Positions 25,901 through 34,540 of a stretch of DNA of 64,000 nt are shown one piece after another. Each line of letters opens with the position of its first letter. The first letter of the stretch is position 1. Source of the DNA: UBA8752 sp040261275. Lineage in GTDB: Bacteria > Bacteroidota > Bacteroidia > Flavobacteriales_D > Sanyastnellaceae. Where the stretch lies: assembly GCA_040261275.1 (NCBI GenBank), contig JBDQOI010000002.1:49871-113870 (forward strand), in the 5' to 3' direction. A model generated the notes under the pieces. It saw nothing but the letters and a program-made list of their open reading frames with translations, was not told where the DNA came from and did no database searches. Made by a program: the position numbers and the translations under genes.

Positions 25901-27655
25901 ATGAATCAGATTTCTGGTGGTCCAATTCGTTTTCGTCATGCCCTCAAGAGGTGTGCATGGGCATTCACGCTTTCCGGGATTCTGCCTTCCCTTCTCAGTG
26001 CACAGACGACCACAGACCTCAACAACACCCCCCAATGGCACGAAGCCATTGCCGCATTTGAGGCCCTCGCTGATCAGCACAAGAGTCAGACGACACTCAG
26101 AGTATTCGGCACATCCGACGTGGGCAGGCCTCTCCACGTGTTCACCATGGGAAATGCCGATGCTGGACTGCGCATTTTGGTCAACAACGCCATTCATCCG
26201 GGAGAGCCCTGTGGGGTCAACGCGAGCATTGCCTGGGCTACTGAGCTCCTTGAAAACCCGGAACGCATGCCTGACAACACCTGCATTGCCATTGTCCCCA
26301 TGTACAATGTGGGGGGGGGATTGCGCCGCAATTGTTGCACCCGAGCCAACCAAATGGGACCGGAGGAATACGGGTTTCGGGGCAATGCACGCAACCTGGA
26401 CTTGAACCGGGATTTCATCAAGTGCGACAGCCGAAATGCTTTGGCTTTCAATGAGATGTTCACCCGGTTCGACCCAGACATCTTCGTCGATACCCACACG
26501 TCAAATGGAGCCGACTACCAGCCTGCGTTGACCCTGATCACCACCCAGCCCGACAAGCTGGGCGGCCCATTGGGAGAATGGTTGGAAAATGACTTCACGC
26601 CGCGGCTATATGCGGGCATGGCCGAACGGGGGGAGCGCATGATCCCCTATGTCAACAGCATCGAATCCACGCCCGATGAAGGCATCGTCGATTTCTTGGA
26701 AACCCCACGATACTCTACCGGATACGGCGCGCTTCACCACGCCATCGGCTTCACGACCGAGGCCCACATGCTCAAGCCCTTTTCCAGACGGGTATCAGCC
26801 ACCCTCGAATTTCTTCAAGTACTGCTCGAAAACGCAGCCGAAGACGGTGATGAAATCAGAAATCTTCGCCAAAAACAACAAGAGGCATTTCTCTCCTCGG
26901 ACCGCTCCCCGGTCGCGTGGGAAGCCGATACGACCGCCATCGATTCCCTTTCATTCCCCGGATATTCGGCTCGGTACGAATGGAGCAACGTCACGGGGAG
27001 CCGACGTTTGCGTTATGACCGCGAAGCCCCGTATGAGTCGGCCATCCCTTATCTCCACACCTTTCAACCGACCCGATTTGCGCCCATCCCCGAAGCCTAT
27101 GTGGTTCCCCAAGCATGGCGACACGTCATCGAACGGCTCAATGCCAGCGGCGTTCAATACATCCCCATTCCAAAGGATACGGTGATGGTATTGGAAATCA
27201 CCACCATCCTCGATCACTCGGCCTATCCGCGCCCCTACGAAGGGCATCACTACCGCACCGTAGAGAAAGTGCAACGCTCCATGGAGCCGGTCCCATTATT
27301 CAAAGGAGACTTGATGATTCCCCTCGATCAATCGGCCGCCAGGTATCTCGTGGAGACGTTATCGCCCGAAGCGGTGGATGCCTTCATGGCATGGAATTTT
27401 TTCGACAGTGCCCTGCAGCAGAAAGAATACTTCTCGTCCTATGTTTTCGAGGAAACGGCCGAGGCCATGCTCGATGCCGATGCCCAATTGAAAGCCGATT
27501 TTGAAGCCGAGAAAGCCCAAAAAGGAGAGGAGTGGTCTTCCCGATCACAGCTCGATTGGTTGTACAAACGTTCACCGCATTACGAAGGCACGGCCTCTCG
27601 CTATCCGGTATTTTCCATTCCCAAAGGACAACCCGTTCCTTTCCAACGCCCATGA
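25901..27655 (+). CDS. Secreted M14-family zinc carboxypeptidase
   Basis: A 584-residue exported metallopeptidase with a signal peptide (AWAFTLSGILPSLLSAQ). Zinc ligands are His99 and Glu102 in NAIHPGEP and His199 in FVDTHTSNG; an NRDF segment lies near residue 169, and the catalytic Glu is likely the one in GFTTEAHML. The C-terminal half (residues about 350-584) is an extra region seen in many Bacteroidota M14 proteins. It probably trims peptides in the periplasm or outside the cell. Its stop overlaps the next start (ATGA). Confidence 0.85.
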   Translation: MNQISGGPIRFRHALKRCAWAFTLSGILPSLLSAQTTTDLNNTPQWHEAIAAFEALADQHKSQTTLRVFGTSDVGRPLHVFTMGNADAGLRILVNNAIHPGEPCGVNASIAWATELLENPERMPDNTCIAIVPMYNVGGGLRRNCCTRANQMGPEEYGFRGNARNLDLNRDFIKCDSRNALAFNEMFTRFDPDIFVDTHTSNGADYQPALTLITTQPDKLGGPLGEWLENDFTPRLYAGMAERGERMIPYVNSIESTPDEGIVDFLETPRYSTGYGALHHAIGFTTEAHMLKPFSRRVSATLEFLQVLLENAAEDGDEIRNLRQKQQEAFLSSDRSPVAWEADTTAIDSLSFPGYSARYEWSNVTGSRRLRYDREAPYESAIPYLHTFQPTRFAPIPEAYVVPQAWRHVIERLNASGVQYIPIPKDTVMVLEITTILDHSAYPRPYEGHHYRTVEKVQRSMEPVPLFKGDLMIPLDQSAARYLVETLSPEAVDAFMAWNFFDSALQQKEYFSSYVFEETAEAMLDADAQLKADFEAEKAQKGEEWSSRSQLDWLYKRSPHYEGTASRYPVFSIPKGQPVPFQRP

Positions 27656-28530
27656 ATGAGCTGTTGCATCGTCTGATTTCCGGGTATCACGTGGCCGTGC
27701 GCCTGCTGCGCCACGAGGTGATCGATGCCCGCCCGGCTCAGTGGAGGCTCGCTGCTGACACATTGGCCCGTCTTTACATACCGCCCAACGACCTGCGTGT
27801 AGAATCCCTCGATTGGCACGGTCTTCGGACCGACATCGTATCCCGCGGCAACACCGATGCTGCGCTTCCACCCATTGTATGGCTCCACGGTGGCGGATTC
27901 GCCTTTTGCTCTCCCCGCACGCACCGGGCAGCCGCCAGCACGCTGTCTTCCCTCACCGGCCGGCGGGTTTTCTTGCCGGATTACCCCTTGGCACCCGAAC
28001 ATCCCTATCCGCAAGCCCTCGATGCGCTGTCACGGATTCCGGTGGATGGCCCCATGGACATCGTTGGTGATTCCGCAGGAGGCAACCTGGCGATGGCTTG
28101 GGCGCTGCGGCGCAAGGCCGGCGATCGCGTGTCCCTGCTTTCTCCCTGGGTCGACCTCAGGGTGGACGGGGCCTCCGCCATACAAGACGGGGTGGACCAC
28201 AGCGCCTTTGACCGAGAAGACTTGCGGGAGTACGCGGGGTTGTACCTCAGCGGGACTCCTGCCACCCATCCAGATTGCAGCCCGGTGCTGGCGGGTCAGC
28301 GCGACCTGGCCGAATTGGGCAGGGTCTACCTTGAAAGTGCCCGAAACGAATTACTGCACGCCAATGCCACCTTGCTCGCCGACCGGCTTTCTCATGCGGG
28401 CGTTGAACTGCACCGGCACGAAGAGCCCCGGGCGCATCACGGATGGCAACTCCTTCCGGACCTTCTTCCCGAGGCGAAACACTCTATTGAACGTGTGGCC
28501 CAATTCATCACAGAGGCGTCGACAGAATAA
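27652..28530 (+). CDS. Alpha/beta hydrolase, hormone-sensitive lipase/acetyl esterase type
   Basis: A 292-residue cytosolic esterase from the ATG at 27652, which overlaps the M14 stop by four bases. PIVWLHGGGFAFCS is the HGGG oxyanion motif, MDIVGDSAGGNLAMA the nucleophile elbow with the catalytic Ser, and the C-terminal EPRAHHGWQLLP carries the catalytic His. DYPLAPEHPYPQAL is another family hallmark. Substrate is probably a small ester or acylated compound; physiological role unknown. Confidence 0.85.
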   Translation: MNELLHRLISGYHVAVRLLRHEVIDARPAQWRLAADTLARLYIPPNDLRVESLDWHGLRTDIVSRGNTDAALPPIVWLHGGGFAFCSPRTHRAAASTLSSLTGRRVFLPDYPLAPEHPYPQALDALSRIPVDGPMDIVGDSAGGNLAMAWALRRKAGDRVSLLSPWVDLRVDGASAIQDGVDHSAFDREDLREYAGLYLSGTPATHPDCSPVLAGQRDLAELGRVYLESARNELLHANATLLADRLSHAGVELHRHEEPRAHHGWQLLPDLLPEAKHSIERVAQFITEASTE

Positions 28531-28580
28531 CAGCCCCCTTATTCATACGCAGGGCGCATCGGAATGCCGGGGTGAATTTT

Positions 28581-29774
28581 TCAATCCGCCACCTCGTCCA
28601 AGGCTGAGAGCAATGCCTGCAGTGCGCCCTCCAATTCACCTTCAGGGGCATTCAATGGAGGCGCAATCCTGAATCCCTGGGGACGACTGAGGAACCAGAA
28701 CAGCACCAGGTTGCGGCGGCGGGCAGCCGCGACAAGGGCCGCCACCCTTTCCGGTCCATCGAGGTCCACGCCCAGGAAATAACCGGATCCCCGAACCTCA
28801 CACACCGCGGGGTGCGCGGCCAACCGGGCCTTCCAATGCTCTCCCCTTGTGCGGACCCCTGCCAGATCTAAGGCATCCAGAGCTTTCAGGAAGGCCGCAG
28901 CGCCCGCGCAAGCCACCGGGTGTCCCCCAAATGTGGTGATGTGCCCGAGTTTCGGCGCCAACCGCAGCGTCGTCATGCGCGCTTGAGACGCCACAAAAGC
29001 CCCGATGGGCATACCGCCCCCCAGCGCTTTTCCCAGCACGAGGACATCCGGTACAATATCCAGCGCTTCAAAAGCATGCAGATACCCTGTCCTGCCCAGA
29101 CCACATTGGATTTCGTCCAAAATGAGCAGGGCGCCCACCTCGTCACAGCGGGCCCTCAGTGCCTTTGCGTAATCCCTGGGCAATGTGCGAATACCCGCAT
29201 CTCCTTGCACGGTCTCGGCAAATACCGCAGCAGTTCTGCAAGAGATCTGCTCCAGTGCCTGTTCATCTCCAAAGGGGAGATGGTCCACATCGGGCAAAAG
29301 GGGCAGGAACGCATTGCGACGGTGGGAGGGAGTCGACAAGCTCAATGCGCCTGTCGTTGCTCCATGATAACCGCCCATGAGCCCAAGGATACCGGTTCTT
29401 CCCGTCACGCGACGCGCCAACTTCATGGCCCCTTCGATGGCCTCGGTTCCGCTGTTCACGAAGTATACCGCATCGAGCCCATGGGGACGCAACCCGGCCA
29501 ACAAACGGTCGGCGGCCAGGTCCTGCGACTTCTGGGCATACTCCCCGTACACCATGACATGCAGGTGGGAATCAATCTGCTCGTGCAGCGCCTGTCGAAT
29601 GCCAGCATGCCCATGGCCCAGGGAGCTGACGCCGATGCCGCTCACCAGATCGAACAAACGCTCGCCGGTGTCCGTGATGAGCCAGCACCCTTCCGCCCCC
29701 ACCATGCGCTCGCCCAGTGGATGGGGTGTCGTCATGGCCAATCCGCGCCCCAGGAAGTCACCCGCGTCGCCCAT
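28581..29774 (-). CDS. PLP-dependent class III aminotransferase (ornithine/acetylornithine type)
   Basis: A 397-residue cytosolic enzyme. VSGIGVSSLGHGH near residue 45, FVNSGTEAIEGAMKLAR, GGYHGATTGALSLS, LLILDEIQCGLGRTG (the Asp that contacts PLP), and LGKALGGGMPIGAFV with the Schiff-base Lys are all present. The ATG at 29774 shares its A with the TGA of the upstream GH92 gene; a TTG one codon earlier is possible. It is the last gene of the run from paaZ. Exact amino donor cannot be assigned. Confidence 0.85.
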   Translation of the reverse strand: MGDAGDFLGRGLAMTTPHPLGERMVGAEGCWLITDTGERLFDLVSGIGVSSLGHGHAGIRQALHEQIDSHLHVMVYGEYAQKSQDLAADRLLAGLRPHGLDAVYFVNSGTEAIEGAMKLARRVTGRTGILGLMGGYHGATTGALSLSTPSHRRNAFLPLLPDVDHLPFGDEQALEQISCRTAAVFAETVQGDAGIRTLPRDYAKALRARCDEVGALLILDEIQCGLGRTGYLHAFEALDIVPDVLVLGKALGGGMPIGAFVASQARMTTLRLAPKLGHITTFGGHPVACAGAAAFLKALDALDLAGVRTRGEHWKARLAAHPAVCEVRGSGYFLGVDLDGPERVAALVAAARRRNLVLFWFLSRPQGFRIAPPLNAPEGELEGALQALLSALDEVAD

Positions 29775-32700
29775 CAATCCAAGGGTTGTGCGTCAAATTC
29801 GAATTCGTCAGCAAAAACCCAGGTGGGGTTGAATCGACCCAAATGCCACTCCGGGATTTCTCCCCCGTGGAACTGATCCAATTCCAACCTGAGATACCTC
29901 GCCTTGCGGTTTCCCTTGAATGTGAGACGTTGCGTTTGCGGGGTGTAGTCCTGCGGATCCATTTCGGGAACACCCGAGCCCATCACCTCAAAATTGATGG
30001 AATCCATGGAAGTGCTGACCCGAACGTTCTCCGGCGCCCAAATCCAGGACTTCACATCCTGCAGGACACCGACCGACATCTCACGGATGCGGTGCGTTTT
30101 GCCCAAGTCCACTGTGACCACGACAGGATGACCATAATATCCTTGCCAATCGCCCGTGCGAAAATCCGAACCCTCCCCACGCACACCGTCGATCAAGGCC
30201 CGCTCACCCCCGGCGGCATATTGGTTGGCGTAAGGAAATTCGATGCCCATCCTGTAATTGGGGTTGACCCTGGCGATGCGAGAGGAAACCAAGGCGCTGC
30301 GGTGAGGCCCCTTCTTTGCCACCAACTGCATCACCTGGGTGCCGCGCACCGTCACTTTGCCCGTGGACAAGACAAAGCCCGCTGCCGCCAAATCCTGCAG
30401 GAAACCGGTTTCAAGGGGCATTTCATCCATCACCCGCACCCAGATTTCGGCGTCCGCATCTCCACACGCCAAAGCGACCTCCAAGCTGTCCCCGGCATAA
30501 CTGCGGGGCGCGTTGACATAGGGTGCCGGAACGAATGACGCGTCGCCCAGCGTCCAATCCTCCATGGGCCAGGATGCGGGGGACTTACCGAATCCATCTT
30601 CGCCTACGGGCTCATCACGCAACTCGAACACCCACGCGCCACCTGCCATCAGCTCCTCATGGGTAACCCAACTTCTTTCCATCTGCTCTCCGTTGATGGT
30701 GAAGCTGTGGATGAAGACCGCATCATCCGAGGACTTTCTCACCACGATTTCCAGCTCCTTGCCATTGGGAAGGTCCCAATCCACGCGTTCATACCGGGGC
30801 GTTCCCAAGACATACCGATCTGAACCGGGTGTCACAGGGTACAATCCCAAGGCGCTCCATACATACCAACTGCTCATCTGACCGCAGTCTTCATTGCCGC
30901 TCAACCCGTCGGGCGCAGCAGTATAGAGGGCGTCGCAAATGCTGTCCACCAAGGCCTGCGTCCGCTCAGGATGACCCGCAAAAGAGGGGAGGTAAGCCAT
31001 GTGATGAGAGGGCTCGTTGCCGTGGGCGTACTGACCGATGAGGCCGGTAATGTCGCTTTGATGGCGTCCGCTGAGCCGACTGGACTCCGTAAACATGCTG
31101 TCCAGGAGCTGGGCATAGGAAGCCGGACCACCCATCAGCGCCATGTGCCCCGAAACATCGTGGGGCACGAAGAAATTGTACTGCCAACCATTGGCTTCCG
31201 TATACTCGAAGGTGACCTCTGTCGGGTCAAAGGCCTCGCGCCAGGAAGCCCCGTATCGCGGCTGTATGAACCGGGTTTCCGGGTGGTAAAGATTGCGCCA
31301 TCCCTGGGCGCGTTTCCCGAACCGTTCCGCCACATCCATTTGTCCCATGTCCTGCGCCATTCGGGCAATGCAAGCATCATCGAAGGCATATTCCAGCGTC
31401 TTGGACACACTTTCACTCTCCTTTTCCAACGGCAGGTAACCCAAGCTGTCCCAAACCGGTTTCGCCAAATCATCCGACGTTGCTGCGGCCACCATCGCCT
31501 CGAGCGCTGCTTCGGCATCGAAATTCCGCAACCCTTTGGCCCAGGCGTCAGCGATCACCGGCACCGCGTGATATCCAATCATGCACCCCGTGTAGTTAGC
31601 GGCCAACTCCCACATGGGCAGCTTACCGCCTTCGCGGTGCATTCCGATGAAATTGTCGATGAAAACCTCTGTGCGCTCGGGCTCGAGCACATTGAGCAGG
31701 GGGTGGGTGGCGCGAAAGGTGTCCCAAAGGCTGAACACCGTGTATCGCGGACGGTCGATACTCCCTTGATGCACCCGAAGGTCCGTTCCCCGGTAGCGAC
31801 CGTCCACATCCGTCGCCAGATTGGGAACGGTCAAGCTGTGATACAGGGCAGTGTAGAAAATGGTCCGCTCATCAGCATCGCGTTCTGCGATGCGCATGCG
31901 GCCCAGCGCCTCATCCCATCTCGCTTCCGCAGATGCCCTTGCTCGGTTGAAAGCCGATGCAACAGGGGCCTCCGCATTCAAGTTGGCCACAGCACCCTCG
32001 ATGTCCACAAAGCTCAAGGACACCCTCGCCTCAACCGACGATACATCCTTGAAAATCAACGCAAATAGAGGGATATAGGTCAACTCTTGCTCCAGCACGC
32101 CGTTTACCTCCTGCACCTCCAATTCCGCCATCTGATCCAACCATTCAAATGGCTGATCAAAACGCATGGCGAAATACACGTGCTGCTCATCCGCCCAGTT
32201 GTCCGAAACCCGCTGCCCCACCAAGGTGGAATCATCCAATGGATACATTCCATAATTGATCAGGTCATCCCGGTGCGCGAGATCCACGATAAGCTGCATC
32301 GTGTCGGGACGCTCCAGCGTCCAGCGGTGAAAACCGACACGGTCTGAAGCCGTCAGCTCCACCGTCACACCGCTGCGTTCCAAAGCGCAGCGATAATAAC
32401 CGGCATGAGCCTCTTGGCTGCCCTCGACAAACCGGTCGCGGTAGCGCTCGTGCCAGAACTGCCCCGTATCCATTGGCCCCACAGTCGGCATCAACAGCAC
32501 GTCGCCGTAATCGCTGACCCCCGTGCCCTGCAGGTGCGTATGACTGAAACCGTAGACCTCGCTGTCGGTGATGTGGAAACCTCCACAACCATCCCATCCC
32601 TCAAGTCGGGTATCCGGACTCAATTGCACCATACCGAAAGGCACGGTAGCCCCAGGATACGTATGGCCATGTCCACCGGTGCCGATAAAAGGATCCACCT

Positions 32701-32788
32701 GCTTGTGAAAGTCCATTTCACCCGTGACACACCCCACCAAGGAGAGGGCCAGAATGGATGACAATAGAGGGAGTCGATAATGATGCAT
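29774..32788 (-). CDS. GH92 family alpha-mannosidase-like lipoprotein with C-terminal discoidin-like domain
   Basis: An approximately 1004-residue exported glycosidase. The start HHYRLPLLSSILALSLVGC ends in a lipobox, so it should be a lipoprotein. GH92 landmarks include VDPFIGTGGHGHTYPGA, VPFGMVQLSPDT, GFSHTHLQGTG, YTVFSLWDTFRATHPL, GNEPSHHMAYL and GNEDCGQMSSWYVWSALG. GH92 enzymes are calcium-dependent exo-alpha-mannosidases. The last 180 residues look like an F5/8 type C (discoidin) carbohydrate-binding domain. The ATG at 32788 is chosen; a TTG at 32800 overlaps the preceding stop. No other polysaccharide-utilisation genes (SusC/SusD) are nearby. Confidence 0.88.
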   Translation of the reverse strand: MHHYRLPLLSSILALSLVGCVTGEMDFHKQVDPFIGTGGHGHTYPGATVPFGMVQLSPDTRLEGWDGCGGFHITDSEVYGFSHTHLQGTGVSDYGDVLLMPTVGPMDTGQFWHERYRDRFVEGSQEAHAGYYRCALERSGVTVELTASDRVGFHRWTLERPDTMQLIVDLAHRDDLINYGMYPLDDSTLVGQRVSDNWADEQHVYFAMRFDQPFEWLDQMAELEVQEVNGVLEQELTYIPLFALIFKDVSSVEARVSLSFVDIEGAVANLNAEAPVASAFNRARASAEARWDEALGRMRIAERDADERTIFYTALYHSLTVPNLATDVDGRYRGTDLRVHQGSIDRPRYTVFSLWDTFRATHPLLNVLEPERTEVFIDNFIGMHREGGKLPMWELAANYTGCMIGYHAVPVIADAWAKGLRNFDAEAALEAMVAAATSDDLAKPVWDSLGYLPLEKESESVSKTLEYAFDDACIARMAQDMGQMDVAERFGKRAQGWRNLYHPETRFIQPRYGASWREAFDPTEVTFEYTEANGWQYNFFVPHDVSGHMALMGGPASYAQLLDSMFTESSRLSGRHQSDITGLIGQYAHGNEPSHHMAYLPSFAGHPERTQALVDSICDALYTAAPDGLSGNEDCGQMSSWYVWSALGLYPVTPGSDRYVLGTPRYERVDWDLPNGKELEIVVRKSSDDAVFIHSFTINGEQMERSWVTHEELMAGGAWVFELRDEPVGEDGFGKSPASWPMEDWTLGDASFVPAPYVNAPRSYAGDSLEVALACGDADAEIWVRVMDEMPLETGFLQDLAAAGFVLSTGKVTVRGTQVMQLVAKKGPHRSALVSSRIARVNPNYRMGIEFPYANQYAAGGERALIDGVRGEGSDFRTGDWQGYYGHPVVVTVDLGKTHRIREMSVGVLQDVKSWIWAPENVRVSTSMDSINFEVMGSGVPEMDPQDYTPQTQRLTFKGNRKARYLRLELDQFHGGEIPEWHLGRFNPTWVFADEFEFDAQPLD

Positions 32789-32796
32789 GAATCCAA

Positions 32797-33333
32797 TCAA
32801 TCTTTGGGCAGAAGCAGCTGATCTGGACGACTTACGCCCGAGGGAAAGATGGCGCCTTCACCCGGTTTCTTGCACACCAGACATTTGAGCCGGTCGTGAA
32901 ATCCGAAATGCTGAATCGAAGGAGCAGGAGGGGAGAGAATGCTGTCCAAAGCCAACTGTTCCCATGGCGAAAGGAAGCCTCCAATGAAGGCATTGCGGTC
33001 AGACTTGACGACGCGCAGTTCCTTGCCCATGGCCCCGACTTGAACCAAGACCTGATCCTCAGGTAATCCTGACCGTTCAACCGAGTCTATGGCCGCTTTG
33101 AGGTCCTCCGATTTCTTTGCCGCTGACGTGAAGGCCCCGGTCCAAATCCGCTCCACCGAGGGGAGGGGCTGAAATCGTTCAATCAGGGCCCCGAGCATCC
33201 TTGCTTCCGCCCGAGATAGCCCTTCAACAGGCTCAATCTGCGCCTCGACATTTCCGACCACTGCCACAAGGCCCAGAGAAAAGGCGAGGATTCTCCTGTA
33301 GACATTCAATCGATGGCCGTTCTCTGAGCGCAT
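32797..33333 (-). CDS. Small secreted protein of unknown function
   Basis: A 178-residue product from the ATG at 33333 with a basic N-terminus and a signal-peptide-like stretch (RILAFSLGLVAVVGNVEAQ). No family is recognised. A Cys pair in CLVCKKPGEG near residue 151 resembles half of a metal or redox site. It lies between the S41-like gene (32 bases upstream) and GH92 on the same strand, so it is probably co-transcribed with both. Confidence 0.6.
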   Translation of the reverse strand: MRSENGHRLNVYRRILAFSLGLVAVVGNVEAQIEPVEGLSRAEARMLGALIERFQPLPSVERIWTGAFTSAAKKSEDLKAAIDSVERSGLPEDQVLVQVGAMGKELRVVKSDRNAFIGGFLSPWEQLALDSILSPPAPSIQHFGFHDRLKCLVCKKPGEGAIFPSGVSRPDQLLLPKD

Positions 33334-33365
33334 GGAGGCGCAAATTACCATTCTCAACGCCCAGG

Positions 33366-34502
33366 TCATTGAGATTGTAACCAATGCAGCGCGCTTTCCT
33401 TGGACGGGGGCGAAGCACAGCATTGCACGTGGTCGGGCAATCGGTATTCCGCCGGAACCGACAGGGCCAGCTTGGTCATGCGCTTTGGAATGTCCACCGT
33501 CCATCCTGAACCGGGCAATACGTGGGGCTCAGGATTGCCCGAGCACCCCCCGGGTTTCCCCAATGGCGCACATCCAAATACAGCGGCTTTCCCCGATGCC
33601 AGCAGCGCATCCGTGAGCAGGAGGGAGGCACTGAAGCTCATCCCGTCCAACAAAATGGCCACAGGCAATTCCGAAGATCCGCCCAAACCCACAAGGGGCA
33701 TCATGGGTATTTCGGACCAAGCGATCGCGGAATCGCCCCACTGCCGTTCGAGCTCCATGGGGCACTCTTCAGCAGACAGCCATGCTGAAAGGACAGCATG
33801 TCTGCGCGACCTGTAACCCCCTAGATTGCCGCACAAGTTGAGCAGTACCGGCAATTTTGCCCTGCGGATTTGTCTCCAGGACCGCCTCAATGCGCGCCTG
33901 AACTCCCGGTCCGATCCTTCACCAAAACTTCGGATCCTCCACTCCGTGTATTGATCCTCAAGGGTCACAGCCATTCCGGCTTGAAACGGCACCCCGACCT
34001 CTGGCTCAGGCCACGCTTGCATGGAATCCGCCGTTGCTTCGCACCCCACATAGGCCCCTACCCATGGCCACGTTCTCCGAAGCCAAGCAGCCCTTGCAGA
34101 TCCGGGTATGCCTTGCCCGGGACCAAAGGCTTCCAACTTTGAATTGACCCCGAGAAGCACCTCGCTTTGAGGAGGGGGCGCGGCGCAGCGACCAGGGCTG
34201 CTCGGGTCAAAGCGCACACGCAAATGGGCATCCCCCATGGAACGAATCCATCGGTGGATGGCCAAAGCCCATTCCAGAGTGCTGGTCTGCAAGGAATCCA
34301 ACATGCCTTCCACCAGCGCGTCTCTTGCGGACAAGCCTTCCAAGGATTGAACCCCTCCAGACCATTCTGTCAATATGTGTGCGTCCAGATATTCCACATC
34401 TGCGCGCTTCTGAGCCAGCGTCAAATCGACGTCCATATCCCCCTGCGCCCCAGCGCAATGCGGCACCACATAGGCCATCAACAACAAAGGGAGACACTTC
34501 AT
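33366..34502 (-). CDS. S41-like (C-terminal processing) serine protease homologue, exported
   Basis: A 378-residue protein from the ATG at 34502 with signal peptide KCLPLLLMAYVVPHCAGAQ. The region LPVLLNLCGNLGG corresponds to the DLRxNxGG strand of S41 peptidases. LPVAILLDGMSFSASLLLTDALLASGKAAVFGCAPLGK corresponds in part to the catalytic block, with a candidate Ser in SFSAS and Lys in PLGK. No PDZ domain is evident. A GTG at 34544 overlapping the paaZ stop is an alternative start. The similarity is distant and the assignment rests on these two motifs. Confidence 0.6.
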   Translation of the reverse strand: MKCLPLLLMAYVVPHCAGAQGDMDVDLTLAQKRADVEYLDAHILTEWSGGVQSLEGLSARDALVEGMLDSLQTSTLEWALAIHRWIRSMGDAHLRVRFDPSSPGRCAAPPPQSEVLLGVNSKLEAFGPGQGIPGSARAAWLRRTWPWVGAYVGCEATADSMQAWPEPEVGVPFQAGMAVTLEDQYTEWRIRSFGEGSDREFRRALRRSWRQIRRAKLPVLLNLCGNLGGYRSRRHAVLSAWLSAEECPMELERQWGDSAIAWSEIPMMPLVGLGGSSELPVAILLDGMSFSASLLLTDALLASGKAAVFGCAPLGKPGGCSGNPEPHVLPGSGWTVDIPKRMTKLALSVPAEYRLPDHVQCCASPPSKESALHWLQSQ

Positions 34503-34540
34503 TTCACTTCGGAAACCCAGAAATTTCGGCCATCGGCGAT